22,895 nt of DNA, from contig JAHJQJ010000037.1 in the NCBI GenBank assembly GCA_018819325.1, forward strand, positions 1-22,895. The letters are read 5' to 3'. Source of the stretch: Patescibacteria group bacterium (GTDB taxonomy: Bacteria > Patescibacteriota > Microgenomatia > UBA1400 > MFAQ01). Numbering within the stretch: position 1 is the first letter of the stretch; the number at the start of each line of letters is the position of its first letter. The notes beneath the pieces were generated by a model. That model searched no databases. It saw nothing but the letters and a program-made list of their open reading frames with translations, and was not told the DNA's origin. Of the stretch, positions 1 through 6,952 are shown in pieces. The position numbers and the translations under genes were made by a program.

Positions 1-414
1 ATGCTTTATGGTTTGAAAAAAGGTTTTATTTCTGACTGGGATATGACCAAGAAAGAGGAAAGGCGTGGGTTGTATATGATTACGGCTTTGGTGCATTTGG
101 TGGGAGTGGTTTATGCATTTTTCTTGGGTAAAACAGAGTTGGGTTTAATTCTGTTGGTGTTTTGGGGTTTGGCGGTGGTGTTTGCGATGGTAACCTATTT
201 TTGGAAGATATCGGTTCACGCGGGTGTGAATGGCGCGGCCTTGGCGTTTTTTAACCATTTTTGGGGTTGGGAGTCTTACTGGTGGCTGGTGGTTGTGTTG
301 CTTGTTGTTTTGTGGTCCAGGGTGGAGATAAAGAAACATAGTTGGTTGCAGGTAACGGTGGGGGCAGGCTTGGCGGTTGCTTGGGTAGAGCTGGGGTTGA
401 GGTTTTTGGTTTAA
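1..414 (+). CDS. PAP2-family-like membrane protein, probable C-terminal part
   Basis: A very hydrophobic protein of at least 137 residues with about four or five membrane segments. The order of conserved patches fits the type-2 phosphatidic acid phosphatase (PAP2) fold: a KKEERR stretch near residue 17, then KISVHAG near residue 68, then WSRVEIKKHSWLQV near residue 105, which match the K/R, SGH-like and SR-x-H-x-x-x-(D/Q)V motifs in a degenerate form. Members dephosphorylate lipid pyrophosphates or other phospho-lipids at the membrane. The ATG lies on the first base of the window, so the true start may be further upstream. The stop codon lies inside a 25-bp palindromic repeat (411-435). Assignment rests on motif order only; the acid-phosphatase residues are not all classical, so activity is uncertain. 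Confidence 0.55.
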   Translation: MLYGLKKGFISDWDMTKKEERRGLYMITALVHLVGVVYAFFLGKTELGLILLVFWGLAVVFAMVTYFWKISVHAGVNGAALAFFNHFWGWESYWWLVVVLLVVLWSRVEIKKHSWLQVTVGAGLAVAWVELGLRFLV

Positions 415-435
415 CAAAGGTGAGACCTTTGTTAA
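411..435. repeat. Palindromic element, family E, copy 1
   Basis: Arms TTAACAAAGGT and ACCTTTGTTAA flank a 3-base GAG loop: a perfect 11-bp inverted repeat. The same 25 bases occur without a mismatch at 2477-2501 inside the PBP2 gene, and a partial core (AAGGTGAGACC) is at 3488-3498. This copy covers the stop codon of the PAP2-like gene and lies between two convergent genes. Confidence 0.9.
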
Positions 436-444
436 GGAGGTGGG

Positions 445-711
445 TTAGTAGACTTGGTTGTGGGAGCCGATGTCTAATAGAAGAATTTTGTTTTTGGAAA
501 TTTGTTGGTAGACTATTCTGATATCTCCGGTAATGGAAAATGAGCGGAGACGTTTTTTGGTTCTACTGAGTTGATGGTCTTTGAGAGTAGGATGTTTTGA
601 GTTTTCAGCAAATAAATGAATTCGATTCTGGAAACGTTTAACTAGTCTGGAATTGAGCTTGATTCTTTTCTTGAAGTTTTTACTAAAGTTGGGGTGGGTG
701 AGGATGATCAT
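445..711 (-). CDS. RelE/YafQ-like type II toxin (mRNA interferase)
   Basis: An 88-residue basic protein. The C-terminal stretch RLRSFSITGDIRIVYQ followed by ILLLDIGSHNQVY matches the RelE/ParE superfamily ending (R-S-F-x-I-x-G-D-x-R-I-x-Y ... I-G-x-H-x-x-V-Y) seen in YafQ-like ribosome-dependent endoribonucleases. Length is typical. Its ATG overlaps the TGA of the upstream antitoxin gene as ATGA (708-711), which indicates translational coupling. The partner and promoter lie to the right. RelE versus ParE target cannot be settled by eye; YafQ-like is my best reading. Confidence 0.82.
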   Translation of the reverse strand: MIILTHPNFSKNFKKRIKLNSRLVKRFQNRIHLFAENSKHPTLKDHQLSRTKKRLRSFSITGDIRIVYQQISKNKILLLDIGSHNQVY

Positions 712-992
712 TTAGTTAAATGATGCATTAGTTCGTTGACAGAATCAGCTTTGTAGGTTTTTGTTTCCCCGGTTTCAATGCTGGCAATCATTTTATTGTA
801 ACGTTTAATGGCGGCGGGAGAAAGTTGTCTGGTTTTAGGTGTGAAGCTAATAGTAATTTCTTTGGTGGCAAGCTGGGTCATGAACAGTCTGATAGATTCT
901 TGTAAAGAAGAAAAACCAAGCTTGGTGGCACTTAGAGTGGCCTGATCGCGAAGAGTCTGACTAACTGGTATTTGAAGGGTAACTTTATTCAT
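708..992 (-). CDS. RelB/DinJ-like antitoxin
   Basis: A 94-residue protein directly upstream of, and overlapping, the RelE-like toxin gene by 4 bases. The N-terminus (NKVTLQIPVSQTLRDQATLSATKLGFSSLQESIRLFMTQ, given here as pattern only) has the beta-strand plus two helices of a ribbon-helix-helix DNA-binding domain, like RelB/DinJ. The C-terminal half (KTRQLSPAAIKRYNKMI onward) would be the toxin-neutralising arm. The start codon sits 7 nt after a perfect TATAAT box, so the mRNA is predicted to be leaderless. The family is expected to autorepress its own promoter, but I found no clear palindromic operator here. Confidence 0.75.
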   Translation of the reverse strand: MNKVTLQIPVSQTLRDQATLSATKLGFSSLQESIRLFMTQLATKEITISFTPKTRQLSPAAIKRYNKMIASIETGETKTYKADSVNELMHHLTK

Positions 993-999
993 TAATATG

Positions 1000-1027
1000 A
1001 TTATACCGTTTTGATACTGTTTGTCAA
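1000..1027 (-). promoter_or_regulatory. Promoter of the RelBE-like operon
   Basis: On the - strand TTGACA (1027-1022), a 16-bp spacer and TATAAT (1005-1000), both hexamers perfect to the sigma-70 consensus. The antitoxin ATG begins 7 nt after the -10 box. The TGA stop codon of mreC is contained in the TTGACA hexamer. Confidence 0.85.
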
Positions 1028-1740
1028 GGGGAGAGGATGATGTGGGTGCCTTGTTGGGGAGATAGTTTTATTTCTACCCGTTGGATGGGGTTACTAGGTT
1101 GGGTAAGACTTTGAACAACCTGGCCTACAATGAGGCCCTCTGGAATTTGTTCGGTGGGTAGAGTAAAAACGGTGTCGTTTTGATTGAGGTGTGTTTGATT
1201 TGAGATGTTGGCCATTTGGGGAATTTGATCTTGAAATATGTAGTTTCCCTTGACGTCTTGATCGGTTTGGACAGGAAAAGTAACGTTTTTGTCTGTTAGG
1301 GGAAGAATGTAAATAATGGAGGAGCTTATTTTTTGAACAATGCCGATTAGGTTGGTGGAACTAACCAGAGGCATGCCTGGTTTGATTTTGTCTGTTTGGT
1401 CGGAGGTGGCGGAAATTAGGTTGTCTACCTTGATTATTCTTACCGGAACGGTATTCCAAGATGGTGTGTGAAAATCTTCTAGATTTAATTTATTTTTGAG
1501 TAACAGGTTTTGAGTTTTTAATTGGCTATTTTCTGCTTGAAGGGCCAGGTTGTTAAAGTGCATGCCAGGTAGAGAGGTGATAAATAATTTTTGTTGGTTT
1601 AGTTTGTTTTTTAAGTTATAGATTGGTCGGTTAATAGAGATTAGAGCACTGGTAACTTTTTGGTAGCTAGGTTCTAAGGGCTTGAGTTTGCCCGATACAA
1701 GCAGTAGGATAGATATGAGTAATGGTGTAAGTTGTGTCAT
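1024..1740 (-). CDS. mreC: Rod shape-determining protein MreC
   Basis: A 238-residue protein with one N-terminal membrane segment (about residues 6-20), a coiled-coil-like stretch rich in L, N, Q and K (about 55-90), and a beta-rich domain containing VPVRIIKVDN, IKPGMPLVSSTNLIGIV and IPEGLIVGQVV, which are characteristic of MreC (the conserved GxxxxxGlVGxV and PxGxxVGxV patches). MreC scaffolds the elongasome, linking MreB/MreD to PBP2 outside the membrane. I chose ATG 1740 rather than an ATG at 1761, because the latter overlaps the TATAAT box at 1756-1751. Unusually, it is transcribed away from the MreD-like and PBP2 genes, while mreC-mreD-mrdA are normally collinear. Its start codon overlaps the start codon of the opposite gene. 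Confidence 0.85.
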   Translation of the reverse strand: MTQLTPLLISILLLVSGKLKPLEPSYQKVTSALISINRPIYNLKNKLNQQKLFITSLPGMHFNNLALQAENSQLKTQNLLLKNKLNLEDFHTPSWNTVPVRIIKVDNLISATSDQTDKIKPGMPLVSSTNLIGIVQKISSSIIYILPLTDKNVTFPVQTDQDVKGNYIFQDQIPQMANISNQTHLNQNDTVFTLPTEQIPEGLIVGQVVQSLTQPSNPIQRVEIKLSPQQGTHIILSP

Positions 1741-2017
1741 GAATAAAACAATTATATACAAGCTGATTGTGGTAGTGACGCTTTTGTTGGTTGGACAAGG
1801 TGTGTTTGGTTGGCCTTTATATTGGTTGGGGCTGTGGTTTTTGCTAGACTGGAAGTATGTTTACTGGTTAGCTTTTGGTTTGGGGTTTTTGCTTACGGGG
1901 GTAACGGGCATGGCCATTGGTTGGTCTAACTTGGTGTTGGTGGCGGGGACGTGGTTTTTAAGTTTATTAAGAGATTGGATTGGTAAGGACAGATGGAGTG
2001 GAGAAATAAAGGTATGA
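1739..2017 (+). CDS. Small polytopic membrane protein in the mreD position
   Basis: A 92-residue protein with about three hydrophobic segments, ending in RDWIGKDRWSGEIKV. It lies between mreC and mrdA and overlaps mrdA by an ATGA junction, which is where mreD is found in rod-shape operons, so a MreD-like role is likely by context. It is shorter than typical MreD (around 160 aa) and I see no firm sequence motif. A longer reading frame begins at 1682, but that would lie wholly inside mreC; ATG 1739 is preferred. Its ATG and the mreC ATG share bases of one CATG tetramer. A weak -10 candidate (TAAGTT, 1728-1733) is the only promoter signal I see. Confidence 0.6.
   Translation: MNKTIIYKLIVVVTLLLVGQGVFGWPLYWLGLWFLLDWKYVYWLAFGLGFLLTGVTGMAIGWSNLVLVAGTWFLSLLRDWIGKDRWSGEIKV
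1751..1756 (-). promoter_or_regulatory. -10 box of mreC
   Basis: TATAAT on the - strand, 10 nt before ATG 1740; predicted leader of only a few bases. No convincing -35 hexamer is seen at the expected distance. Confidence 0.55.
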
Positions 2018-3504
2018 GGAAAGACATACTAAGTTGGTTTAGACTGGGGGTGTACTTGGTGATGGCGATTTTTTTGGCTAGGTTGGTATTTTTAACCTTG
2101 GTTTTGGGTGGGTATCATGAAAAACAAGCTAGTGGAAATAGAATTAGAAAAGAAATAATTGAGCCTTTAAGGGGGGCAATACTAGATAGAAACGGGGAGT
2201 ACCTGGCGGTGAATAAGAAGGTAGATGGTGGGGTGGTGAGGCATTATCCGTTGGGAGAGATAGCAACGGCGGTGACTGGTTACGTGAGTGAGGGGTCTAG
2301 TGAGGGTTTGGAAAGTTGGTACAACAAGCGGTTAGAGGGTACTTGGGGTTTAAAGTTAGTAGAAGAGAATGCTAAGGGGGAAAAGATAAAGGAGTTGGAT
2401 CGGGAAGAGGCGATTGGTGGAAAGGACTTAAGGTTGAGTTTGGATGCGGATTTGCAAAGACAGGTTTACTGGGCAATTAACAAAGGTGAGACCTTTGTTA
2501 AAGAGGGAGGGGTGGTGGTGAGTAAGGTTAATGGAGAGATGTTAGCTATGGTGAGTTTACCTAGTTTTGATCCTAATCTATTTATTAAAAATGGGATTAG
2601 AGGTGAGGAGGGTGGAAGTTACTCTGATGCTTTAATGGTGGTTGAGGATAAGGAAAACCAACCCATGTTTAATAGAGTGATTTCTGGAACGTATCCGCCG
2701 GGGTCGGTGTACAAGTTGGTGATGGCGGTGGCGGGCCTAGAAGAAGGGGTGGTGGATAAAAATAAAACGGTAGAAGATAAAGGTGAGATTAAGGTAGGTA
2801 CTTTTAGGTTTGGTAATTGGTATTTTGATCAGTATGGTAGAACGGAAGGTTTGGTGAACGTGGAGAAGGCTTTGGCCAGAAGTAATGATATTTATTTTTA
2901 CAAATTGGGTGAGTGGTTGGGGGTAGACAAAATAGTTAAGTGGTCTGATATACTGGGAGTTGGTGAGCAGACGGGGATTGATTTGCCCGGTGAGGCAACT
3001 GGTTTTTTGCCGACCCCACTATGGAGAGAGAAGAAAACGGGAGAGAGGTGGTTCTTGGGAAACACTTATCATTTGGCTATTGGTCAGGGAGATTTACTGG
3101 TAACGCCTTTGCAGGTGAACAGTTGGACGGGCTCTGTTTTTTCTGGCAAGGTGTGTGAGCCAAGGTTGGTGAAAGGTGAAATAGATTGTAAAGATTTAAA
3201 GATAAGCGAAACGACCAAGAAATTAATTGCGTCTGGTATGAAAGGGGCGTGTGCTACCGGGGGGACGGCGTTTCCATTTTTTGACTTAGAGGGTAAGGTT
3301 TATTGTAAAACTGGAACGGCCCAGCATGGGGGTGAGGAAACGGAATCGCATGCATGGATTACGGTGGTGGTGCCGATGGGAGAGAATGAAATGGACTGGA
3401 TAGTGGTAACGGTGTTGTTACCGGAAGCGGGTGAGGGAAGTAGTGTGGCCGGGCCGGTGGCCAGGAAAATTGTGGACTACATCCTGCAAGGTGAGACCCT
3501 GTAG
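2014..3504 (+). CDS. mrdA: Penicillin-binding protein 2 (peptidoglycan DD-transpeptidase)
   Basis: A 496-residue class B PBP that cross-links peptidoglycan during cell elongation. One N-terminal membrane anchor (about residues 12-32), then a dimerisation domain with the RGAILDRNGEYLAVN motif, then the transpeptidase domain with all three catalytic motifs: SVYK with nucleophile Ser231, SND at 290-292 (the SxD form typical of PBP2), and KTG at 432-434. Start chosen at ATG 2014, which overlaps the TGA of the upstream gene (ATGA); a GTG-free longer frame begins at 1993. A 25-bp palindrome (2477-2501) is read in frame as INKGETFVKE just before the core domain. At 496 residues it is shorter than many PBP2 proteins of around 600. 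Confidence 0.92.
   Translation: MRKDILSWFRLGVYLVMAIFLARLVFLTLVLGGYHEKQASGNRIRKEIIEPLRGAILDRNGEYLAVNKKVDGGVVRHYPLGEIATAVTGYVSEGSSEGLESWYNKRLEGTWGLKLVEENAKGEKIKELDREEAIGGKDLRLSLDADLQRQVYWAINKGETFVKEGGVVVSKVNGEMLAMVSLPSFDPNLFIKNGIRGEEGGSYSDALMVVEDKENQPMFNRVISGTYPPGSVYKLVMAVAGLEEGVVDKNKTVEDKGEIKVGTFRFGNWYFDQYGRTEGLVNVEKALARSNDIYFYKLGEWLGVDKIVKWSDILGVGEQTGIDLPGEATGFLPTPLWREKKTGERWFLGNTYHLAIGQGDLLVTPLQVNSWTGSVFSGKVCEPRLVKGEIDCKDLKISETTKKLIASGMKGACATGGTAFPFFDLEGKVYCKTGTAQHGGEETESHAWITVVVPMGENEMDWIVVTVLLPEAGEGSSVAGPVARKIVDYILQGETL
2477..2501. repeat. Palindromic element, family E, copy 2, inside mrdA
   Basis: Base-for-base identical to 411-435. It adds the residues NKGETFV around position 156-163 of PBP2, at the junction before the strand GGVVVSKVNGEMLAMVSLP of the transpeptidase domain, without disrupting the frame. 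Confidence 0.88.
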
Positions 3505-3510
3505 GTGGAT

Positions 3511-3627
3511 GTCATTCCGATTGGAGTGAAACGGAATAGAGGAATCTCTGAACTTGTTTCAGACTCGCATTCGCGAGAGATCCATTCGACTTCCCCCGCC
3601 CGATGGCGGGATTCGCTCAGGATGACG
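3511..3627. repeat. Palindromic element, family B, copy 1
   Basis: Begins GTCATTCCGATTGGAGTG and ends GATTCGCTCAGGATGAC, with the internal landmark AGAGATCCATTCGACT. The ends are complementary (GTCATTC / GGATGAC). Related copies lie at 3847-3946 and 15482-15582, and a 3' part at 7194-7229. Confidence 0.8.
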
Positions 3628-3818
3628 GGGGTGTTGTTTTCCGCCAAAGGCGGACATGGTGCGGGGAAAAGAGTAGGGGGTTAAGATATAAAAATATATT
3701 GGTGTATGGAGATATAATTGGTTGTTGAGTATTAAGTGTGCGGAGAATGGGTTGGGGGATGGTTCGGGTTTTGGGTTGTGAAAAATTGGGTGAAAATATT
3801 GAGTAAATATAGTATTCA

Positions 3819-3839
3819 TACGTGGTTCGGAACCACGTA
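3819..3839. repeat. Palindromic element, family F, copy 1
   Basis: Arms TACGTGGTTC and GAACCACGTA around a single central G: a perfect 10-bp inverted repeat. A one-sided copy starting GGTTCGGAACCACGTA is at 9848-9863. Confidence 0.82.
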
Positions 3840-3846
3840 GATAGTT

Positions 3847-3946
3847 GTCATTCTGAACCTTCGGTGAAAAATCTAGCGAAGCGCAAAAGATGCGGCGCAA
3901 GAGCGCCTAGATCCTTCGACTCCACTATGTTCCGCTCAGGATGACA
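3847..3946. repeat. Palindromic element, family B, copy 2
   Basis: Begins GTCATTCTGAACCTTCGGTG and ends GTTCCGCTCAGGATGAC, with TCTAGCGAAGCGCAAAAGAT and TAGATCCTTCGACTC inside. Very close to 15482-15582, with the central hairpin changed. Confidence 0.85.
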
Positions 3947-3993
3947 AAGAGAAGGATGACGGGAGAGGGGGATAGGGCTCGGCGGGGGACGAA

Positions 3994-4036
3994 GGGACCG
4001 ATGCCAAAGGCCGGTTCAATTTCGGCACTGGGACGG
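3994..4036 (+). repeat. Palindromic element, family D, copy 1
   Basis: GGGACCGATGCCAAAGGCCGG followed by TTCAATTTCGGCACTGGGACGG. Contains two potential hairpins (GCC-AAA-GGC and GCCGGT-TCA-ATTTCGGC). It ends 5 nt before the -10 box of topA. Other copies: 10061-10096, 12602-12645, 17475-17520, 19291-19333. Confidence 0.8.
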
Positions 4037-4038
4037 TG

Positions 4039-4047
4039 TGTTATAGT
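4039..4047 (+). promoter_or_regulatory. Extended -10 promoter of topA
   Basis: TGT-TATAGT; the topA ATG begins 8 nt later at 4056. No Shine-Dalgarno leader fits in between, so the transcript is predicted to be leaderless. The upstream promoter region is the family D repeat. Confidence 0.7.
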
Positions 4048-4055
4048 GGAGAGTT

Positions 4056-6089
4056 ATGAAGTTATTGATTGTTGAGTCACCAACTAAAACCAAGAACCTT
4101 TCTGGTTATTTGGGTAAGGGGTGGAAAGTGGCGGCAACGGTGGGGCATATACGGGACTTGCCGAAGTCTAAGATGGGGGTGGAGATTACAAAGAAAAACG
4201 GAAAATATGAGTTTGAGCCGCAGTATATTCAGGTAAGAGGCAAGGCGCCACAGGTGAACGAGATTAGGGCTTTGGTGAAAGAGGCGGACGAGGTGATACT
4301 GGCGACCGACCCTGATAGAGAGGGAGAGGCAATAGCCTGGCATGTGTTGGAGTTAATGAAAGAAAAAGGCGAGGATGGGAAAAAGTTTAAGCGGGTGGTG
4401 TTTCATTCTATAACCAAGGAAGTGGTTTTGAAGGCTATGGAGACTCCTGGGAAGATTGATATGAAGTTGGTAGAGGCGCAACAGGCTAGAAGAATCTTGG
4501 ATAAGATTGTGGGTTTTAGACTGTCACCGGTGCTGTGGAATAAGGTTAGAAGGGGTTTGTCTGCCGGTAGAGTGCAAAGTGTGGCGGTAAGGTTGGTTTT
4601 TGACAAAGAAAAAGAGATTGAGGTTTTTAAAGCAGATGAGTATTGGGTAATTGGTGTGGATTTGTTGACTAAAAATAAAGATTTGTTTACAGCGGTGCTT
4701 GAAAAGATAAATGGATCCCGGGTCAAGCCCGGGATGACGGGTATAGGGAATGAGAAAGAGGCAAGTAAAATCAAAAAGGATCTAGAGGGAGCGGATTATG
4801 TGGTGGAAAGGATCGTTAAGAAGGCCAGAAAGGCTTATCCTAGACCACCGTTTAAAACCAGTACTTTGCAACAAGCGGCGGCCAATCGGTTGGGCTGGTC
4901 GGCCAGAAAAACCATGAGTATTGCCCAGAGTCTTTATGAGCACGGAAACATTACTTATCACAGAACCGACTCTTTAAGTTTGGTTTCTGGTGTGGTTGGG
5001 GAGATTAGGAGTTTAGTTTCGAAACAGTTTGGTAAGGAGTACGTGCCAGAGAAGCCAAGAGGATATAAGTCTGGTGGTAAGGTGCAGGCGCAGGAAGCGC
5101 ATGAGGCGATTAGGCCAACTAGTGTGGGTAAGTTGCCTGATGATTTTGTGGGTAGGGGAAAAATGGCCAGTGATGAGAAAAAGCTTTATCAGTTGATTTG
5201 GCAGAGGACGGTGGCTAGCCAGATGGCAGAGGCGTTGTATGATAACACTAGGGTGGATATTAAGGCGGGTAAGTATCTGTTGGTGGCCAGGGGTGAGGTG
5301 GAAAAGTTTGATGGGTGGAAGGTTGTTTATAAACCGCGCGTCTCACATCTGAACAGTCACGACTCAGAGTCGAGGACAGTTCCGATGAGAGACACTTTGC
5401 CCGAGCTTAGTGAGAAGGAGAAATTGGATTTGGAAAAAGTGCTGGCAGAGCAGAAGTTTACCCAGCCACCAGCTAGGTACAATGATGCGTCGTTGATTAG
5501 GGAGTTGGAGAAAAGGGGAATTGGTAGGCCGTCTACTTATGCGCCGACTATAACCAAGATAATCTACAGGCGGTATGTGGAGCGAAGAGAAAAGAGATTC
5601 TTTTTGACGGATATTGGTAGAACGGTGACCAAGTTTTTGGTTAAAAACTTCCCAGATCAACTGGAGTATGAGTTTACTGCTCAGATGGAAAAAGAGTTGG
5701 ATGAGGTTGCGACCAAGGAAAAGGACTGGCAAAAGATGTTGTCTGATTTTTACGGTCCGTTTGATAAAAAAGTCTTGGAGGTGGAAAAAAATGTAAAAGC
5801 AATAGTAATTCCGGTGGTAAAAACTGGCAGAAAGTGTAGCAAGTGTGGCAAGGGGGAAATGGTAGTAAAAACAGGTAGATTTGGAGAGTTTATAGCCTGT
5901 GACCAGTACCCTGCGTGTAAAAATATTGAGAATATAGTTAAGTATTTAGAGGGAGTAAGTTGTGAAAAATGTGGGGCTAGGGTGGTAATTAAAAAAACTA
6001 AAAAGGGAAGAGAGTTTTATGGCTGTGAGAAGTACCCCAAGTGTGACTGGGCTAGTTGGAAACGGCCAGTGGTTAAGAAGGAGAAGTGA
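4056..6089 (+). CDS. topA: DNA topoisomerase I (type IA)
   Basis: A 677-residue enzyme that relaxes negative supercoils through a transient 5'-phosphotyrosine break. The Toprim domain starts at MKLLIVESPTKTKNL, with the acidic metal site DPDREGEAIAW at residues 85-95. The catalytic Tyr is Tyr301 in ITYHRTDS. The C-terminus carries two four-cysteine zinc ribbons (about 594-625 and 643-672: CSKCGKG...C...C and CEKCGAR...C...C). Two palindromic elements are read in frame: residues 220-229 (SRVKPGMTG) and a 54-bp hairpin at about 429-446. The ATG lies 8 nt after its -10 box. The dcd-like gene follows with a GTGA overlap. Confidence 0.96.
   Translation: MKLLIVESPTKTKNLSGYLGKGWKVAATVGHIRDLPKSKMGVEITKKNGKYEFEPQYIQVRGKAPQVNEIRALVKEADEVILATDPDREGEAIAWHVLELMKEKGEDGKKFKRVVFHSITKEVVLKAMETPGKIDMKLVEAQQARRILDKIVGFRLSPVLWNKVRRGLSAGRVQSVAVRLVFDKEKEIEVFKADEYWVIGVDLLTKNKDLFTAVLEKINGSRVKPGMTGIGNEKEASKIKKDLEGADYVVERIVKKARKAYPRPPFKTSTLQQAAANRLGWSARKTMSIAQSLYEHGNITYHRTDSLSLVSGVVGEIRSLVSKQFGKEYVPEKPRGYKSGGKVQAQEAHEAIRPTSVGKLPDDFVGRGKMASDEKKLYQLIWQRTVASQMAEALYDNTRVDIKAGKYLLVARGEVEKFDGWKVVYKPRVSHLNSHDSESRTVPMRDTLPELSEKEKLDLEKVLAEQKFTQPPARYNDASLIRELEKRGIGRPSTYAPTITKIIYRRYVERREKRFFLTDIGRTVTKFLVKNFPDQLEYEFTAQMEKELDEVATKEKDWQKMLSDFYGPFDKKVLEVEKNVKAIVIPVVKTGRKCSKCGKGEMVVKTGRFGEFIACDQYPACKNIENIVKYLEGVSCEKCGARVVIKKTKKGREFYGCEKYPKCDWASWKRPVVKKEK
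4713..4740. repeat. Palindromic element, family A, in topA
   Basis: GGATCCCGGGTCAAGCCCGG followed by GATGACGG. Inverted arms ATCCCGGG / CCCGGGAT. Read as GSRVKPGMT in the topoisomerase, between two structural segments and without a frame break. Confidence 0.85.
5340..5393. repeat. 54-bp long hairpin inside topA
   Basis: From GTCTCACATCTGAACAGT to CTGAGAGAC-like end (ACAGTTCCGATGAGAGAC). The arms pair over about 25 bases with few mismatches around the centre GACTC-A-GAGTC. Exactly 18 codons, read as a polar stretch with HLNSHDSESRTVPMRD. I saw no second copy in this window. Confidence 0.72.
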
Positions 6090-6445
6090 TTTTATCTGAT
6101 AAGGATTTAAAAAAACGAATAAAGGAAAAAAGTTTGCTGATAAAGCCGTTTGACAGGGCTTGTGTTCAGCCGTCTACGTATGATCTGCATTTATCTGACG
6201 AGTTTAGGTTGTTTACCAATCATGAAACGGCTGGGTATATAGATCCTGGGTTCAAGGGACATATTACTTTTGAGATGAGTAACTTAAACAAGGTGCCGAT
6301 TATTTTGTATCCTGGGATGAAGGTGGCGCAGATTTGCTTTTTTGTGATGAGTTCCAAGGTGGATAGACCGTATGGAACTGCAGGGAACAAGTATCAGGGG
6401 CAGAAAGGGCCGACGGAAAGTAGGGTTTGGAAGGATTTTGGCTAG
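6086..6445 (+). pseudogene. dcd: dCTP deaminase, internally deleted
   Basis: Begins at GTG 6086, overlapping the topA TGA as GTGA. The N-terminal part MILSDKDLKKRI...QPSTYDLHLSDEFRLFTNHE and the C-terminal part TAGYIDPGFKGHITFEMSN...LYPGMKVAQICFF...KYQGQKGPTESRVWKDF are clear dCTP deaminase/dUTPase family sequence. Between FTNHE and TAGYIDPGF about 60-65 residues are missing, including the conserved (G)RSSxxRxGL segment that carries substrate-binding Ser and Arg residues. The frame is kept, giving 119 aa against about 170-190 in the family. It probably cannot form a normal active site, so I call it a degraded gene, though a stable truncated protein may still be made. dCTP deaminase normally feeds dUTP to dTMP synthesis. 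Confidence 0.8.
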
Positions 6446-6511
6446 ACGGATATGGGGGCTGGTTCAGCTTGAGCCTGAAGATAGGCGATTGCTGTTAATT
6501 TATAAACCATG

Positions 6512-6829
6512 CTAGTATGGATGGCGGTGGGGGGGTTCTTTGGGGCCGTTGGCCGACATGGCTTTTGCGTATGTTAGATGAAATAGTCTGGTTAGTTCTG
6601 CAAAATCGTGATTGGTTTGTTTTGCGATTGTTTCAAGTGTGGAGGGTAAAAACAGTTGACAAGGTTCGTTTAACCTACTGAACGCTGTTGCGGTCTCTAT
6701 AGCAAGATCTACTAAATAGGGGTGGTGATAAAGTGTGTCTTGAAGATAACCCAAAAGGTATATTTCGTCATTGTTTAGTTTATCGATATTTATAGCTAGT
6801 TATTTTTCTTGTTCTTTTTTCCTAGACAT
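6512..6829 (-). pseudogene. Small - strand gene with in-frame TAA at codon 10
   Basis: ATG 6829 starts MSRKKEQEK, then TAA (6802-6800), then the same frame continues as LAINIDKLNNDEIYLLGYLQ...LTYAKAMSANGPKEPPHRHPY to TAG at 6514-6512. The ATG sits 7 nt after a TATACT box, the usual leaderless spacing in this window, which supports 6829 as the original start. Without the stop it would encode about 105 residues, mostly helical. A TTG at 6754 could restart an 80-residue product. I do not recognise the family. Either the gene is newly inactivated or it is expressed by restart. Confidence 0.6.
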
Positions 6830-6836
6830 GATTTTA

Positions 6837-6886
6837 AGTATACCTGTTAATAAGTGTAATATTACATGTTAAAGGCTGTTTGTCAA
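6837..6886 (-). promoter_or_regulatory. Promoter region of the broken - strand gene
   Basis: Two overlapping solutions on the - strand: TATACT (6842-6837) 7 nt before ATG 6829, and TTGACA (6886-6881) with a 16-bp spacer to TAATAT (6864-6859), 29 nt before the ATG. The second has the better -35, the first has the standard leaderless spacing. Confidence 0.55.
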
Positions 6887-6919
6887 GTGGGTGGGTGGGA
6901 AATGTTTCGGATGTAATTG

Positions 6920-6952
6920 AAAAAACCCCGACTCTGGTTAGAATCGGGGTTT
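6920..6952 (-). terminator. Rho-independent terminator
   Basis: Arms 6923-6935 and 6940-6952 (AAACCCCGACTCT / AGAATCGGGGTTT on the + strand, one mismatch, 4-base loop). Reading leftward the hairpin is followed by TTTTTT, so it terminates - strand transcription; the + strand tail is only TTTGTTGG. Confidence 0.85.

Larger units (their letters stand above)
3505..4055. other. 551-bp intergenic region made largely of repeats
   Basis: Holds two large family B elements (3511-3627, 3847-3946), a small hairpin CCGCC-AAA-GGCGG (3641-3653), a family F palindrome (3819-3839), a family D element (3994-4036) and the topA promoter. The AT-rich middle (3670-3815) contains no convincing gene or promoter that I can support. 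Confidence 0.8.

Noticed and set aside
1682..1738. Longer start (1682) for the MreD-like gene
   Set aside because: The extra 19 residues are polar and lie within mreC; the membrane protein begins naturally at 1739.
3559..3900. A 113-residue reading frame on the - strand
   Set aside because: It runs across two family B repeats, has no family resemblance and no -10 box in the usual place.
3994..4036. Family D element as a riboswitch
   Set aside because: It ends before the predicted transcription start and also occurs inside coding regions, so it is unlikely to be a 5' UTR RNA switch.
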